Assembly (NCBI RefSeq): GCF_009730915.1
Contig: NC_052483.1
Span: 7,936,001-8,000,000, forward strand
From: Dioscorea cayenensis subsp. rotundata
Taxonomy: Eukaryota; Streptophyta; Magnoliopsida; Dioscoreales; Dioscoreaceae
Length of the DNA stretch: 64,000 bases
Direction of reading: 5' to 3'
The notes beneath the pieces are model-generated. The model was not told the DNA's origin. It ran no database searches and saw only the letters and a program-made list of their open reading frames with translations. The translations under genes and the position numbers were made by a program. Below, piece by piece: positions 12,100 to 24,739 of the stretch (position 1 is its first letter; every line of letters begins with the position of its first letter).

Positions 12100-13050
12100 A
12101 ACTTTAACTAAAAAAATAAAAATAATCCAAGTGCTTGTAATATCTAATCATCTATAGTAAAAAATTATATAAAAAATTCATGTAATTATTGAAAAAATAA
12201 CAAATAAAAAACTTTGATAATCAAATTTTTTTTACAATACCCAATAATGTCCTTCTATAATTCCATCATAAAAATCTTATATGAAAATTCAAGCAATTAA
12301 ATTATTAAATAAGACAAATTGATATGATATCAATTAAAATATAAAATTCAAATAGTAGATATCACATAGGGCACCACTTATTAAAAATAAAAAATAATCC
12401 TAGTTTTTATGATATCTAATCATCTATATTAAAAAAATTATATAAAAATTACATGTTATTATTGACAAAAAAATAACAAATAAAAAAACTTTGATATGAA
12501 AATTTTTGTTTTACAATAGCCAATAATGTCCTTCTACAATGACATCATAAAAATCTTATACGAAAATACAAACAATTAAATTATAAAAGAAAATAAATAG
12601 ATATAACACCAATTAAAATAAAAAAAATTGAAACAGTGGATATGACATCAAGGGCACCACTTATTAAAAATAAAAATAATCCTAATGTTGGTAATATCGA
12701 ATCATTTATATTAATAAATTATATAAAAATTATATGTAATTATTGAAAAAAATAAATATGACATCAAGGGCACCACTTATTAAAAATAAAAAATAATCCT
12801 AATGTTGATAATATCTAATAATTTATATTAAAAAATTATATAAAAATTACATGTAATTATTGAAAAAAAAAAACAAATAAAAACTTTGATAATGAAAAAT
12901 CTAAACCGACCATGTCTTGAAAATATCCTATAATGCTATCATTTATATATTATCAACATTAGAAAATAATCCTAATGTTGATAATATCTAATTTTTTATA
13001 TTAAAAATTATATAAAAAATTACATGTATACAATACCCAATAATGTCCTA
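12100..13050. repeat. AT-rich tandem repeats inside CACTA-1
   Basis: A block containing AATAATCC, ATATCTAATCATCTATA, TTATATAAAAATTACATG and CCAATAATGTCC starts near 12120, 12393, 12672, 12796 and 12966. The first three are spaced about 275 bp; later copies are internally shortened. A GGGCACCACTTATTAAAAAT word marks three of the junctions. There is no coding frame. The array separates the left subterminal region from the gene. Confidence 0.8.
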
Positions 13051-14207
13051 TATTTCCGAGGTATGGCCTTTTCCTGTGCTTATTAAATTATATTAATGCA
13101 TAATTACATAATGGTAATGGAGATGAACAAAATATATAAGGTTATGAACTGCATTATTTGTATTATTCTCTAGATTAAAATTCATATGAGCAAATAAAAG
13201 CAGAGAATTAAATAATTAACAAATGTCACCATGAAATATCCTAATAAGGTGTGGGTTTACCCAAGTTCTTAGTATTTTTTTTTGCAAAATATTATTTAAT
13301 ATGTGATTTTGCTATCAATTTGTAAGTATAAATAAAATAATTTGTTACCTCTAGCAATATGCATATTTTCTCCACTCTTGCCAAAATTCATTGATAAAAT
13401 TTTGTATAATCAAGATCCTAAGAATTTGTATTAATTATGATATGCCTTTCTTTAATTCTCTAACTTTTACCTAATCTTCTCATATCTTCATTTTTACTAT
13501 TTCTCCACTCCTACCAAAAATGATTTCTAAAAATTTGTACGAATTAGGATAAATCTAGCCCTTCCTAAATTTCACCCAATGCTATCGTAACTTATATAAA
13601 ATAAAAAAAAACTCTTCTTCTCTGCACAATTCATCTTCTTCATTGCCTATGCAAGAGAGTTGTTGAAAATTTTCTCCAAAGACAACACTTCATTAAAAGA
13701 AGACAAGGTATGAATTAAAGTTATATTATTTTGATTTCTAAAAGCATTTAGAAGTACCGGTAATTTCAATGATGTTTTTTTTATGAAATATACCTTTGAA
13801 TCTTGAAAATCAATTTCTACCTTAAATGATGTTTACTCCATTAAATGAATCTTTCATTCTCTTCTATCATGGATATGATGAACCATGTATTATATATATA
13901 TATCTATATATATATCTCCAAGTACAGTATCATATTTATATTATATCTATGTACTATGAGAACCTTAGAACTGTTTAAGTCATATAATCCCACTAGTTGC
14001 TCTAAGTGCACTATAATCAACTCCTCCAATTAAACATTGATTTCTCAATTTCAATTTAATTTGTTATTGTTGTCTCCTCAAACTCAATATATTTATTCTC
14101 TAAACACCTATTAATTCATCTAGACTTCTATTATTATTTGTTTTTTTGAATGTTGTATTCTTTAATTTGATTATATTTAATTTATATTGAATATTGCTCT
14201 ATGTAGG

Positions 14208-16050
14208 ATGGCACCCGGGTTGAGATTTAGAAGTAAAAAAAGAGTTATACAACAAACGCAAAATAATGAACAATCGGGACAACCTTCAACAATCTCGGAA
14301 CAAAATTTGCCAAATGAGCAAGTTCTTCAACCTCATCAAGTTTCAGCAGATGTCAACTCAAATGGTATGCATAGTTGAAATTTTTTAGTATTATAGAATC
14401 ATTGCTAGCATTGAAATTGATTCTTTATATTATTTTGAATTAAGATATCATTATTCATGGTTGTTTTATTTATTTTTCTTTTCCATCGGAAAATATAATT
14501 TTATTTAAAAATATTGATAATGTATTTTTTTGTTATTTTTTATTCAAATAGATGTAGCAACCATTATTCCGCCTAAAAGGGTGCGTGGCCCGACTAGAGG
14601 CTTGGGGCTAGAAAAATTTATTAAAGGAAATAATAAAATAGTGATAGATATTCCAAAAGGTAAAGGTAGACCAGTTTCAGAAGTTCAATCAGCGAAATTG
14701 TCTTCTGAAATTGGATTGATTTCTCGACAATTTATCCCAGTTCCAACAAAATGGAAAGGTATGACTAATGATGATAAGAATCATGCCATGGAAAGGCTTA
14801 AGGTAAGAGCAAAGTATTAAATTCTATAAAATTGGTTTACATATTTTTAACAAAGTAATTATGTATTTATTTATTTTCTTAGAGCAAGTTTGAGATTGAC
14901 TTGGATGATAAATACATCCAAAGCTCTGTGATGTCAATTTTGTCAAAATTATCTAGAAACCAGTGATACAAACTTCATTTGTACTATAAATCACTTCCAA
15001 GTGATCAAGAGGCACGCCAAAAGCCACCATCTAAGTTCAACTTGACTCAAGAAACTGGGAAGCATTTTGTGGTATGTTTATCAATCCCGAATACGAGGTA
15101 CGGTTTCTTATTATTTATGAGATAGTGATTTGTAGATAAATGAAATTATATGTATATATTGTGCACAAAAAAATGTTGGTTTTTTTGTTTCAATAAAGGC
15201 AAAGTGTGAAAAAAATAAAACATGTCGACAGAAAGTCAAGTTTCCTCATAATTAAGGGTCAAAGGCATTTGTTGCAAGTCGTTATGCAATGGTAAAGATC
15301 TATTTACATTGGTATAAATTCTAAGCATTATATGTAAGATTTTTTAATTTTATTTTATATGATATGTTTTGTTAAAATGACATTTATATAGGCTAAGGAT
15401 GAAGAAGAGCCCGATAGGATAGAATTCTTCAAGAGGACTCATTATTCAGAGACTAAAGGATGGTCAAATCCTATGGCTCAAGCAGATTATGTAAGGTTTT
15501 CTATCTAATATTGCTATTATCATTTTTCTTATATTACAATTGAATTATTCTTCTTTTTTTTTGTAATTTATAGGAGAAAATGCAAGAATTGCTATCAGAT
15601 CCTGTTGAAGAAGGAATGGAACCTAGGACCATTGACTCCATAGTAGATGAAGTGCTTGGAACTAAGGCAGGCTACATCAAAGGGCTTGGATATGGGCCTA
15701 AGCCTGATAAGCAAACCACAAGTCCAACAATTTCCAAATTATCGAAAAAGCTTAAGAAGACTAAACGTAAGCTTAAGCAACATAAGTTGAATTTTGAACT
15801 GGTTCGAGATCACATGCAAATAATGACTCAAGCTATGGTTGGTTATGGAATACAAGTGCCTATGCCACAATTTGCAGGTAATACTATGTTTTTAGTTTTA
15901 TTTTACCATGCACTGTCATTATTTTTTAATTTACATATCATTTCATTTTTTTAATTTTTGTAATTATGTTTTTTTATTGAATGTATTACAGTTTCAAGTG
16001 AACTGAGTTCTCCCTCAATGGAATCATTGTCATCAGAAGGATCGGATTGA
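14208..16050 (+). pseudogene. Transposase_24-type (TnpA-like) gene of CACTA-1
   Basis: Exons can be read with GT/AG borders: 14208-14364, 14552-14802, from 14883 to about 15071, about 15199-15293, about 15393-15490, 15575-15877, and a last one ending at the stop 16048-16050. The product starts MAPGLRFRSKKR, has RGPTRGLGLEKF and PTKWKGMTND blocks, an EFFKRTHYS block, and a basic coiled segment near the end. This order is that of plant PF03004-type proteins of En/Spm elements, which are thought to bind the element ends. Two in-frame stops break it: TGA at 14964-14966, where Trp is usual, and TAA near 15253. It is therefore a pseudogene unless rescued in trans. Confidence 0.85.
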
Positions 16051-16329
16051 AAGCTATCAAATAAGTTGCAACATCTATCAATTTGCTTGGACTTTTTTAT
16101 ATTTTTATTTTTGTTAAAGGATGTTAACTTTATCAAGATGTGAGGATGTTTTATAATTTTTTGGATTACGTTGTTATTTAGATGATTTATGTTTGAGATT
16201 GTGGGATATTTTATTAAATGCTATTGATTTCATTTTGTTTTGCTTTCCTTTATATCATGATATAAAATAATATAGATTGCGATAAAATATGTGATAAAAA
16301 ATTATATTAAAATATTCATGATGAATGAG

Positions 16330-17210
16330 AAATGGGCCAGGGAAAAAATTCACATAATAATTGTGACAACTAAGTATCATCACCATTTATTCATATTTAA
16401 CTATTATCTGTGACGATAATCTATCACCAACTAGTTTGACGATTTGTTCACGTCACTAAATTGCTAATCATTTGGTGACCACAAATATGCAACTTGTTTG
16501 TCACCTTTTAATTTTGCAAATGTCACAAAATGATTGCCGTTAACACCCATTTGAGTGATGATTATGCTAATGTCATGGTTAATTTGACATTTACAAATAT
16601 TCCGTGACGCAATTTTCCTATAATTAGTGACATAACAAATATGCCACTTATTTGTGTGACGTTCATGTTTGTGTCATGAACATCTGATCATTTACCTCAT
16701 ATTTGCTGACGATGTTGGTTATCTAGTGACATTATTTTTAAATAATGGGTGACAAACCATATGTCACCTATACGCATGACGGTCTTTCTTTCTGTCATGA
16801 ATAGATGAAATTTCTCTCATCTTGTGTGACAAACGGTGACATCCAGTGGCGTTATTTTGTTAATAAATGGTGACGAACCCTACGTCACCTACTCGTGCGA
16901 CGATATGATTTTCGCCATTCATAGTTGAATATTTTTCATAATATTTTATGACGATTCATGATATTGTGTGACACTCAATAATTTATTGTATGACAAAAAT
17001 AAGTGTCACCCAAACATAAGTATAATGTGACATTCACGTATGGTGTCATGTATAATTTAGCATTTGGTGATGGCAATGTGCATATCGTCATAATATATCT
17101 TTAGCTACGGTGCAAAGATGACGATTGGTGTGACGCCATGGTGGATGTCATTAAATATGATATGTGACAAGAATTTCATATTGTGTGACACCAACATGTG
17201 CGCCAGTAAT
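16330..17210. repeat. Right subterminal repeats of CACTA-1
   Basis: Many GTGACG/CGTCAC, GTGACA/TGTCAC and TGTCATGA words occur in both orientations. The array mirrors that at the left end and runs up to the right terminal inverted repeat. Confidence 0.8.
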
Positions 17211-17229
17211 AATCAAATTTGTTGTAGTG

Positions 17230-17485
17230 ACTTGATAGCGTCATCCGTGACTCCATTAATCTTGAGCATGTCACACACTTCCAAGAAATTCTCGTTGTGG
17301 TTGTTTGGATCCTCATCGGCCAAACCATTAAACTGTGTCTACTGCTGTAACATTTGGATGAAGCCTGGCTTGAGTTCAAAACTTTGAGCTATAATCGGTG
17401 GTTGCACAATACTAGACTATGTGCCAGGAACTGCGGGTTTTACATAATCTGAGAGTATCCTCCGCTGCTCATGTTGTTGTGCCAT
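17230..17485 (-). pseudogene. Athila-type gag fragment
   Basis: The minus strand starts at an ATG (17483-17485, MAQQHEQRR) and encodes the N-terminal gag region of an Athila-type Ty3 element: ILSDYVKP, FELKPGFIQMLQQ, FNGLADEDPNNH, NFLEVCDMLKINGV. Two in-frame TAG codons interrupt it. The frame continues across the CACTA-1 insertion into 10570-10525. The primer-binding site lies upstream at 17741-17760. Confidence 0.85.
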
Positions 17486-17740
17486 ATTATCAGACCCTTC
17501 ACCTTCTATCTCAGCTTGATTTGTCTGTTCTTGTACAGTTTCCTTTCCCTATCTATGAGTTCTTCTTCTAATTTCCGGATCACCTTCAACCAATATCAAA
17601 GGGTTGCCTCGGGTCATAACGTGGAGCTGCAATCAAAGAAAGAAAAACAAATTAGACCGATGGAAGAATAAGAAAGTGTAAAATAAAACAAGTTATGAAT
17701 AGCTAAAATAGAAAAGTACAAATACTTCCACAGTGCTTAT

Positions 17741-17760
17741 TCCCCGGCAACAGCGCCAAA
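17741..17760 (-). promoter_or_regulatory. Retrotransposon primer-binding site (tRNA-Asp type)
   Basis: The minus strand reads TTTGGCGCTGTTGCCGGGGA, one base away from the usual TGGCGCCGTTGCCGGGGA-type site of plant Ty3 elements. It sits directly inside LTR b and upstream of the gag, which fixes the orientation. Confidence 0.85.
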
Positions 17761-17763
17761 AAC

Positions 17764-19558
17764 AAGACACACCTCTTGTGTGTGTGTACCACAAGTGCAT
17801 GGATTGTCAAAGTAATAAATTACCCCTGTGAGTGCGTAGTCGTATCCACAAGGAATAGTTGTTAAGAAGCAAGTAGTAATGCTAGTTAGCTATCAAGTGA
17901 ACCAATTTGTGATTTGAGTGAACAGTATCAATACAAATAAAAATAAAGAAAAGAGACAAGAGAACACTAGGAATAAGGAGAGGTAATCGATAGGAAGATG
18001 GGGTACCTGGACATTGCTCACCCTAGGATTATTGTTTTAAGTGCAAGACTAATCATTATGCCTCCTAATTGAAGTTTACTGAGTCATGGAAATCCAAAGA
18101 CACACGGTCCCAAACCTAAGGTCAACCGTGACTAATCCTTACACTATGCCCTAGCGGAAAGGGATACTCTCAACGCTTCATACTGTGTAGAGTTGCTTGA
18201 AGCTCTAGGGATTCCAAATGATAAACTATATTCCCTAGTATAGATCTAACCCTTTGGTCTAGGAGAAAGATCCTTAGTCACGATTAAGCCCCAACACTAA
18301 GAATTACTTCAACACTTCACTTTGTTACCCGTGCAACTAAGCCCAGTAAAGTTTATCTCTTAGCACTTTACTCTATCGTGACAATAAAGAACTCTTGGAT
18401 TGTGTAGGTAGGATAAATCACATCAGATGGGAAAGGGGACATTCCTCTACCTCTCGACTCACCCTCTCAACCCTCTTTAACCTTGCTTTGTCTAACCCTA
18501 ATGAAGTGTCACTCATGTACAAGGATTGGCAAGATAGATTCTTAACCCTAGTGTCACTCTAAGGGAAAATCAATTCAACAAACATTCAAGGTTGAAACTC
18601 AATTAAAACATCAATTAAAGAAACATAATTATAGTCAAAGAAACAAAATCATCCTTGGGTTTATAAGTCCAAGCACCCACAAGGGTTTAGCTCTCCATGG
18701 AGCTATACATAATCAACAATGAAATCGAAAATAAATGCATGCAATCCATAGATAAAACCCCCTTGTAGTCTGTATCGATGGTCTTGCAGAGCCATCTCGT
18801 CTTCTCCAAAGGTTCTCTTGTCAAACCTAGGGCACACATTGCCAAATCGATGCCGACGAAAGCTCCCTCAGTAGTTATCCTCCAAAGGAACTCGATATCA
18901 AATGCCGTAGAAATGCTCCAAAAACCTAGGAAAAGCCTTTCCAAACCCTAGCCTCACTCTCCCCAAAAGATGGGCAAAAGATTGGAAAAAGATCCCCAAA
19001 TAAAACTCTTAAAGCGGTATTTATAGGGCTGGAATCGGGCATTCACATGGCCGTGTGGAATTTCCACATTGCCGTGTGGATTTCCAAATCTTCATTTCCT
19101 GCAAACTATGAATAGTACTTCACCGGAATGCTCCCAAATCGACTCTTTTCATCTAGGCCGCATGATTGGGCACACATTCATGCGGTAGATCATGTCGTGT
19201 CTTCAATTAAACCATATTGATGAAGCTCTTGACAATGTTGCACAAGTTGGAACATATGAGTGTGACTGCCTTTGTGCCCCTCCACTTTATGTATTCACTT
19301 GAGCACAATGGAGGTTGGCACACACCAACTTGTCTTTGAGAACAACTTGTGTCTTCTTCTTTGTTCGATCCAAGAACTTCATAAAAATTTGCGTCCACAA
19401 TCTACTTTTCTTCCTTTCTATTAAATTTGTCTCTACAACCCTAAATGCACAAAACAACACAAATACACATGAATAAGCTATAAAATCTGATAAAAGTAAT
19501 GTTCAGTAAGAAAAGTATACTTCGTATTACTTATACACAAGCACTTATAAAAAATGTG
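17764..19558 (-). mobile_element. Athila/Ty3-type 5' LTR (LTR b)
   Basis: The region beyond the primer-binding site has the conserved LTR-end block (CACAAGTGCATGGATTGTC, AAAGTAATAAATTACC, then TCGTATCCACAAGGAATAG). It also has a CCCTAGCC block, TATTTATAGGG (a minus-strand TATA box CCCTATAAATA at about 19015), and a cluster of CCGTGTGGA words at 19040-19085. No protein gene is seen. The outer boundary, near 19558, is inferred from where similarity to the next LTR fragment begins. Confidence 0.7.
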
Positions 19559-19564
19559 AGCTAA

Positions 19565-20275
19565 AAGACGGTGATGAGAACTCGTCGGATTGGCACCGCT
19601 TAGTTCCTTGATGATCACCATGGCTCTGCACTTCTTTCTCCCTTAATTCTTGCTAAAATAGCCTCCGAAGATGATCAAATAGGCTTAGGTGTGCATTAAG
19701 GTCGGGGGTGATGAAGCTCTCTTCAAAACCCTAACAAAGGGTATAAATAGTAGGGCAGGTATGCGGCAACTGTGCAGGCGAAAATGAGGCCGCACACACT
19801 TCATTAGTCTTCAAAATGGCAAAACCCGAGTTTGTGCGGGCTGTGCGCGGCCCACACACAAGCCCGCACATGCTTCTGGCCATCCTATACGGCCTGGTGT
19901 GTGGGCCGCACACCAGGCCTCACAGTCCACTGGCTGGGCTGTGCGGCCAGTGCACAGCCAGCACAAGGCCTGAACTAGCTTCTCAAGGGTGAAATTCATC
20001 TGGTTTGCATCCGGAGCTTGTGTATGCTTCGTTTCTTCATCAATCTTTGCCGAAATGACTCAAATAAGGTTCATCCTCGCAAATATGGTCTTTCGATGTC
20101 CGGAAATAAAATAAATACATCAAATGCTCAAAATGACATTGAAATAAAGCAAAAGTTACAGGAAAGCGTACAAAGTTTGCAAGTAGAATATGGTGTATTT
20201 AGGCACTTATTAGTAGTCTCATTTTTTCAAAAATTCTTGTCGACAAAGTCAATGTTTAACCCCCATTGACAGGGT
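19565..20275 (-). mobile_element. Truncated LTR fragment (LTR c) with CpG-rich palindromic words
   Basis: It begins GGTGATGAGAACTCGTCGGAT, almost the same as GGTGATGAGAACTTGTCGGAT at 35894 inside LTR e, so it is the outer part of a related LTR. The stretch 19755-19975 is packed with GTGTGCGG, GGCCGCACA, GCGGCCCACAC and similar words, CpG-rich against an AT-rich background. It ends near 20275. Confidence 0.65.
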
Positions 20276-20279
20276 TGCT

Positions 20280-22320
20280 GATAGTTCAATTAGAGATCAA
20301 AACATTTAGATAACAAAAACGTTTGCATAGTACCGAGTTCAGAAATTATCAAATTTCCTCAAGTTCATATATATTCAGAAATACTGATAAATTTCAAAAT
20401 CTCACTTTGTTGAAAAATAAATAGATAAACAGAAATTGATTAAATAGTTGGATGAATAAAGCTTTAAATTATTCAAAAAATACCCATCACTTTCCCAAAA
20501 TAAAAAAAAAAATAAAACAAGTATATAACTAAATAAATAAATAATGGAAATAAGTACCCAAAATGAAGTAGTCAAAAGGTAATTACACATTTATACATAA
20601 ACTAGTTAGTAACTACATAGAGAAATAACTAAATTATTTACATAAAAATATTTTCTGAAAATTCTAAAAATAAGGACGTAAATAATAATGAAATATATAA
20701 AGAAAATATCGGTAGATTACTTACCTTTAAATTCTCCCAAAACTAATTCTAACACCCAAAGTCTAGATTCACCCTTCTAGGAGAGGTCCTATAATAAACA
20801 ATAAAAGTTAACCTTTAACCCAAGATTTCAACCATAACTAACCATAAGACTTAAGGCTTGAACTGGGTCAATCTACAAATTAACTAATATGCTCGCCTAA
20901 ACCAATTATTGTAACATAGCTTATAACTATGAACACAAATACAAGAGTAAAATAAAACAAACAATAATTGGACATGTATATACATACTACTATATATATA
21001 ATCCTACACATAAACTGATGGTTGCAAAGTTATAATAGGAACATACTTGTAACTGTATATTTCAACAAGCTGCAGGTGAGTATGCATTCACAATGTCACA
21101 ATCATTTGAATGGACATATATGTATATATTTATAAGACTGTAGGACATACAAGAATGAATGTATAAATAGTATATATATATATATATATATGGATTTATG
21201 AATAAACATACAGAAAATGTTGCATGTGTAAATATGATATGTATATATATTCATACATATGAATACACACATGCTCAATACAAAAGAAAATTTTGAATGT
21301 GTGGTAATGAGAGTTCAGTCAACAACAAAGCTTAACAATTCTAGCCCATATTTCCAAATCTTTAGCAATGGACACAAATGAAGCAAATATAGAACTCCAC
21401 CTTGCTCTAGATTTACTGCAATAAAGCATCTTCCCAACATTTGTAGATCCAAAACCAAAACCATTCTATAACATAAGAGATGATTGTATCAAAGTCATGC
21501 TAGCATAAATCTAACAAATTTAGATAATCATATACTCACCACTCTATCAACATTCAACTATCAACCACTCAGTGAACTCAAACATGAATCCAGATCTCGT
21601 ACTCGAGGAGGCAGCACAGTGGCGCTCGAAGGCTGCTCAGCTGCCGGATTGGACGACGCCGGTCCCAACTAGGACTATAACCATCAAATTGACAACCAGC
21701 AGTTTTTGATCAAGTCAATAAGCAGTAATCTATCACTGCAGGAGCCACCTCACAGATCTTGTCTTCACTTGCAATCCTCCCAACTCTTTCCCTCTCTCAG
21801 AAGAAAAAGGTAGAAGAAGGGTTGCTAATGGCTTTGGCTTAATACTTAACAACAAGATAGCAAGAAAGACTAAACAAAACAAGGCTTAAGTCATAGGTTT
21901 TGCATAATTGAGAAACTTAGAAAAAGAAAAGAAGGGGCCCACACATGTATTACAGTATTCTTATGGAAGATGGTGCTAAACACAGTGAAAAATTATATTT
22001 TTAGGTACCATACAGTACTTAAGGATGAAAGAGATCCAAAAGAAGTAATAAAGAGCTAAAACGAGGAAGATGGAGCTCTCTCGACATCAACAATGAAAGA
22101 ATAGGCCATGCAGAACCACTTACTAGAACTTTTCAGCCATGCTTATGACCGTAAGCATTAGACAGAGATCTTTGTGGGCATGCTTCTGCCAGTAAGGAGG
22201 AGCATAAGGATCAATAGAGGGATTTATGGGTAGGACTTACCCCCGTAAGTTAGACAGTAAAGGTTACCCAAAAGAGTTTATGAAGAACAACTTACACTTG
22301 TAAAGGTACTCATGCCCTTG
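20280..22320. other. AT-rich spacer, nothing recognised
   Basis: No gene, RNA or mobile element could be identified. A TA microsatellite lies at about 21172-21191. A short GC-richer patch at 21590-21670 (with ggctgctcagctgccggat) and a following CT-rich stretch could be a leader exon read on the minus strand, but I do not recognise a protein. Confidence 0.5.
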
Positions 22321-22324
22321 ACAT

Positions 22325-23695
22325 TGACCCATCGGTCCACGGGTGTCAAAGTAATAAAGTACCTAATGAGTCGGGTAGTTGAATCCACAGGGAAGGGAAC
22401 TATTAGTAGTAACCACTTCTAAGTTCTCTGGTCGAAATCAATAATATGGTGAAATGAACTCAATCACAAGAATACAAATGTTACAAGCTAGCAAGGATTA
22501 GTAGAAATGCGGGAAGTCTCAATCAATGAAGATAAGTTACCCGGGCAATGCTCCTCTAGGATCTATTATTAAGCACAAGATTTACCAAGTGTTTATAAAC
22601 CCAGTCAATCAAGTCAAGGAAATCTAAGAATAATCGGTCCATGCCTCCAGACCACCGATACCAGTCCCTACGAGTTCCCGGTGGAGAAATCGCTCAATCT
22701 CAATACCTCACATCACATATGACAGCAATAGACTCAAGGGATTCCTAAGAGTACATCCGGTTCCTAAAGATAGACCTACCCCTATTTCTAGGTATAAGAT
22801 CCCTAACACCCTAAAAGGTCCCGACAGAGAAATCTCTTAATCTCACACCTCACACTAAATATGGTTGCATAAAGCCTAGAGAATACGGAGATAGAATGTA
22901 CTAATCATAAGAGAAAGGAGACACTCCACTATCTCATGACTCACCTGCTCAACCCTCTTCAATCTTGAAGTTCTAACCCTAATGGAGACCTCTCTCTCAT
23001 CAAGGCAAACAAATCATGCATACCAATCAACCATCAGATCAATAAGGCAAACAATTATTAAAAAAGAAAGATTGAAACTCAATTAAACTCGGATTTAATA
23101 GAAAACACAAAGTAAATCAATAAAAGAATAAGATCCTAGGGTTCACAAAGCCAAATACCTACTAGGGTTTAGCCCTCCATGGGGCAAATTATAAAGAAAA
23201 TAATGAAGTGAAAATCAATGAAAACCATGGAATAAAACACCCTTGAATTCGTGACGATTGCCTTGATGGGTCGCTCAACGTCTTGAAGGATTCCTCTCGG
23301 AAGCTAGGTCACCAATGGCTCCCTTGATGCTATGACAAAGAAGGAATCTATCAAAGTTGGTAAAAAACGCCCCCCAAATTCGCCAAAGATCTCCTCTCCA
23401 AACCCTAGCCGCTTTTTCATTCAAACCATATGAAAAAGTCCTCAAATAATAGGTCAAAATGGCTATTTATAATAACCAGCTCATGTTTTTGCTATAGTGC
23501 TTTGCTAAAGTATTCTTCAAAAACAGGTCTCCAACACTCTTCTCTTAATGCCACGTGGATAGGCACACGTCCACGTGATAGCCTATGAATCTTCTCATCA
23601 TCTAATCATCATTGGGAAGGTTCTTGAAGTCTTCACACAAGCAAAGAGATGGAAATGTGGTTGCCTTTATGCCCTTCACTATAGCACATAAGGCT
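22325..23695 (-). mobile_element. Athila/Ty3-type LTR (LTR d)
   Basis: It has the shared LTR-end block (CCACGGGTGTCAAAGTAATA, then TTGAATCCACAGGGAAGG), a 'cccgggcaatgct' block, AACCCTAGCC, a minus-strand TATA region (TATTTATAATAA at about 23464) and a palindromic word cluster GCCACGTGGATAGGC / CACGTCCACGTGATAGCC at 23550-23584. It is cut off near 23695, where CACTA-2 subterminal repeats begin. Confidence 0.7.
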
Positions 23696-24320
23696 ATCAG
23701 CGGCGTTTTTTACGGCCTTTAGCAGCGTTTTTTATGGCCTTTAGCGGCGTTTATAAACGCCGCTAATCCATCTCTCGGCACTTTTGGAAAAAGCCGTGAC
23801 TAGTGCCACTAAAGTTAGCGTCGGTAACTTAACGGCGTTTATAGTAATAAAACGCCGCCATGTTAGTGCCGTTTATTAAATAAATGCCGCTTGAATCTGG
23901 CGATGAAGGTCGCTGTAAGTCAGAAAACTACCCGCATTTTTTGAAATGAACGCCGCTATGGTGGCGGCGCTTTATTTAAAAAACGCCAGCAAATGGCTGG
24001 ATTGGAATTTTTTAAAAACAAATTTAACGGCGTTTAAATTATAAAACACCGCTAGTTAGGTGGCGTTTTTCCGTAAACACGCCACTAATTTAGTGGCGTT
24101 TTAAAAATAAACGCCGCTAAAATAATGGCATTCACAGCAAGAAACACCACGAGTTTGCCCACCTATAAATATTATTTAATGCCTTAACGGCATTTTTTGT
24201 GATGAAACGCCACTAAAATAGTGGCGTTTTTTACAAGAACGCCATCAAATTAGGGATTCGAAATTTACAGGTTATTGTTGTATGTTGCCGGCGCTTTCCT
24301 TAAAAACGCCGCTAAAGTTG
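23696..24320. repeat. CACTA-2 subterminal array of GGCGTTT / AAACGCC
   Basis: More than fifteen GCGGCGTTT, GTGGCGTTT and AAACGCCGC words alternate in both orientations, such as GGCGTTTATAAACGCCGCTAA near 23744. The pattern is the usual subterminal signature of this common plant CACTA family. Confidence 0.9.
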
Positions 24321-24739
24321 ATTTTGAATAGGATTTCTTGGGAATTTTATTTTTTTGCATTTTTACAAAAAGAAATACCAGTAAAACACCTGGATTAAAC
24401 ATTCAAGATACCAACAATCACTCATACTTATTTATGTACACAACACAATTGTTGATGTTCAATAATTTCAAGCCAATTAGAAGTCACAAACGTCTTTGGT
24501 ATTCCACCATAATACAAAAGCAAATAAAAAGTAACTAACATTAGTAAATAGTTAAAGGTTTGTGATTCTTGTCTTACTCCAAATAATTCCATAATACAAC
24601 TGGAAAACAAAGATAAATAAAAGCATTGTTTCACGTAATGATCAAAACCACTACTGATCTCCAGAAGGTTAACTCTGCAATTAAAAAAATTATAAGATTA
24701 TATTCCACAATGAATTTAAAATTATAACAAAATAGATAC

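Larger units (their letters stand above)
10571..17229 (+). mobile_element. Complete CACTA (En/Spm) transposon, 6,659 bp
   Basis: Both ends are visible. The left begins CACTACAACAAATTTGAT at 10571; the right ends with its reverse complement at 17229, giving 18 identical terminal bases and further similarity inside. The 3-bp target duplication ACT flanks it (10568-10570 and 17230-17232), as expected for CACTA elements. Subterminal arrays of GTGAC/GTCAC-type words occupy 10590-11450 and 16330-17210. The only gene seen is a decayed Transposase_24-type gene (14208-16050); no TnpD/Transposase_21 gene is visible, so the element is non-autonomous. It inserted into a Ty3 gag. Confidence 0.95.

Noticed and set aside
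21484..21672. 62-codon frame with a GC-rich end
   Set aside because: No recognisable domain, no codon bias, and no supporting neighbours.
23681..23694. CACTATAGCACATA as the CACTA-2 terminus
   Set aside because: The same stretch aligns with LTR b sequence near 19285-19310, so it belongs to LTR d.
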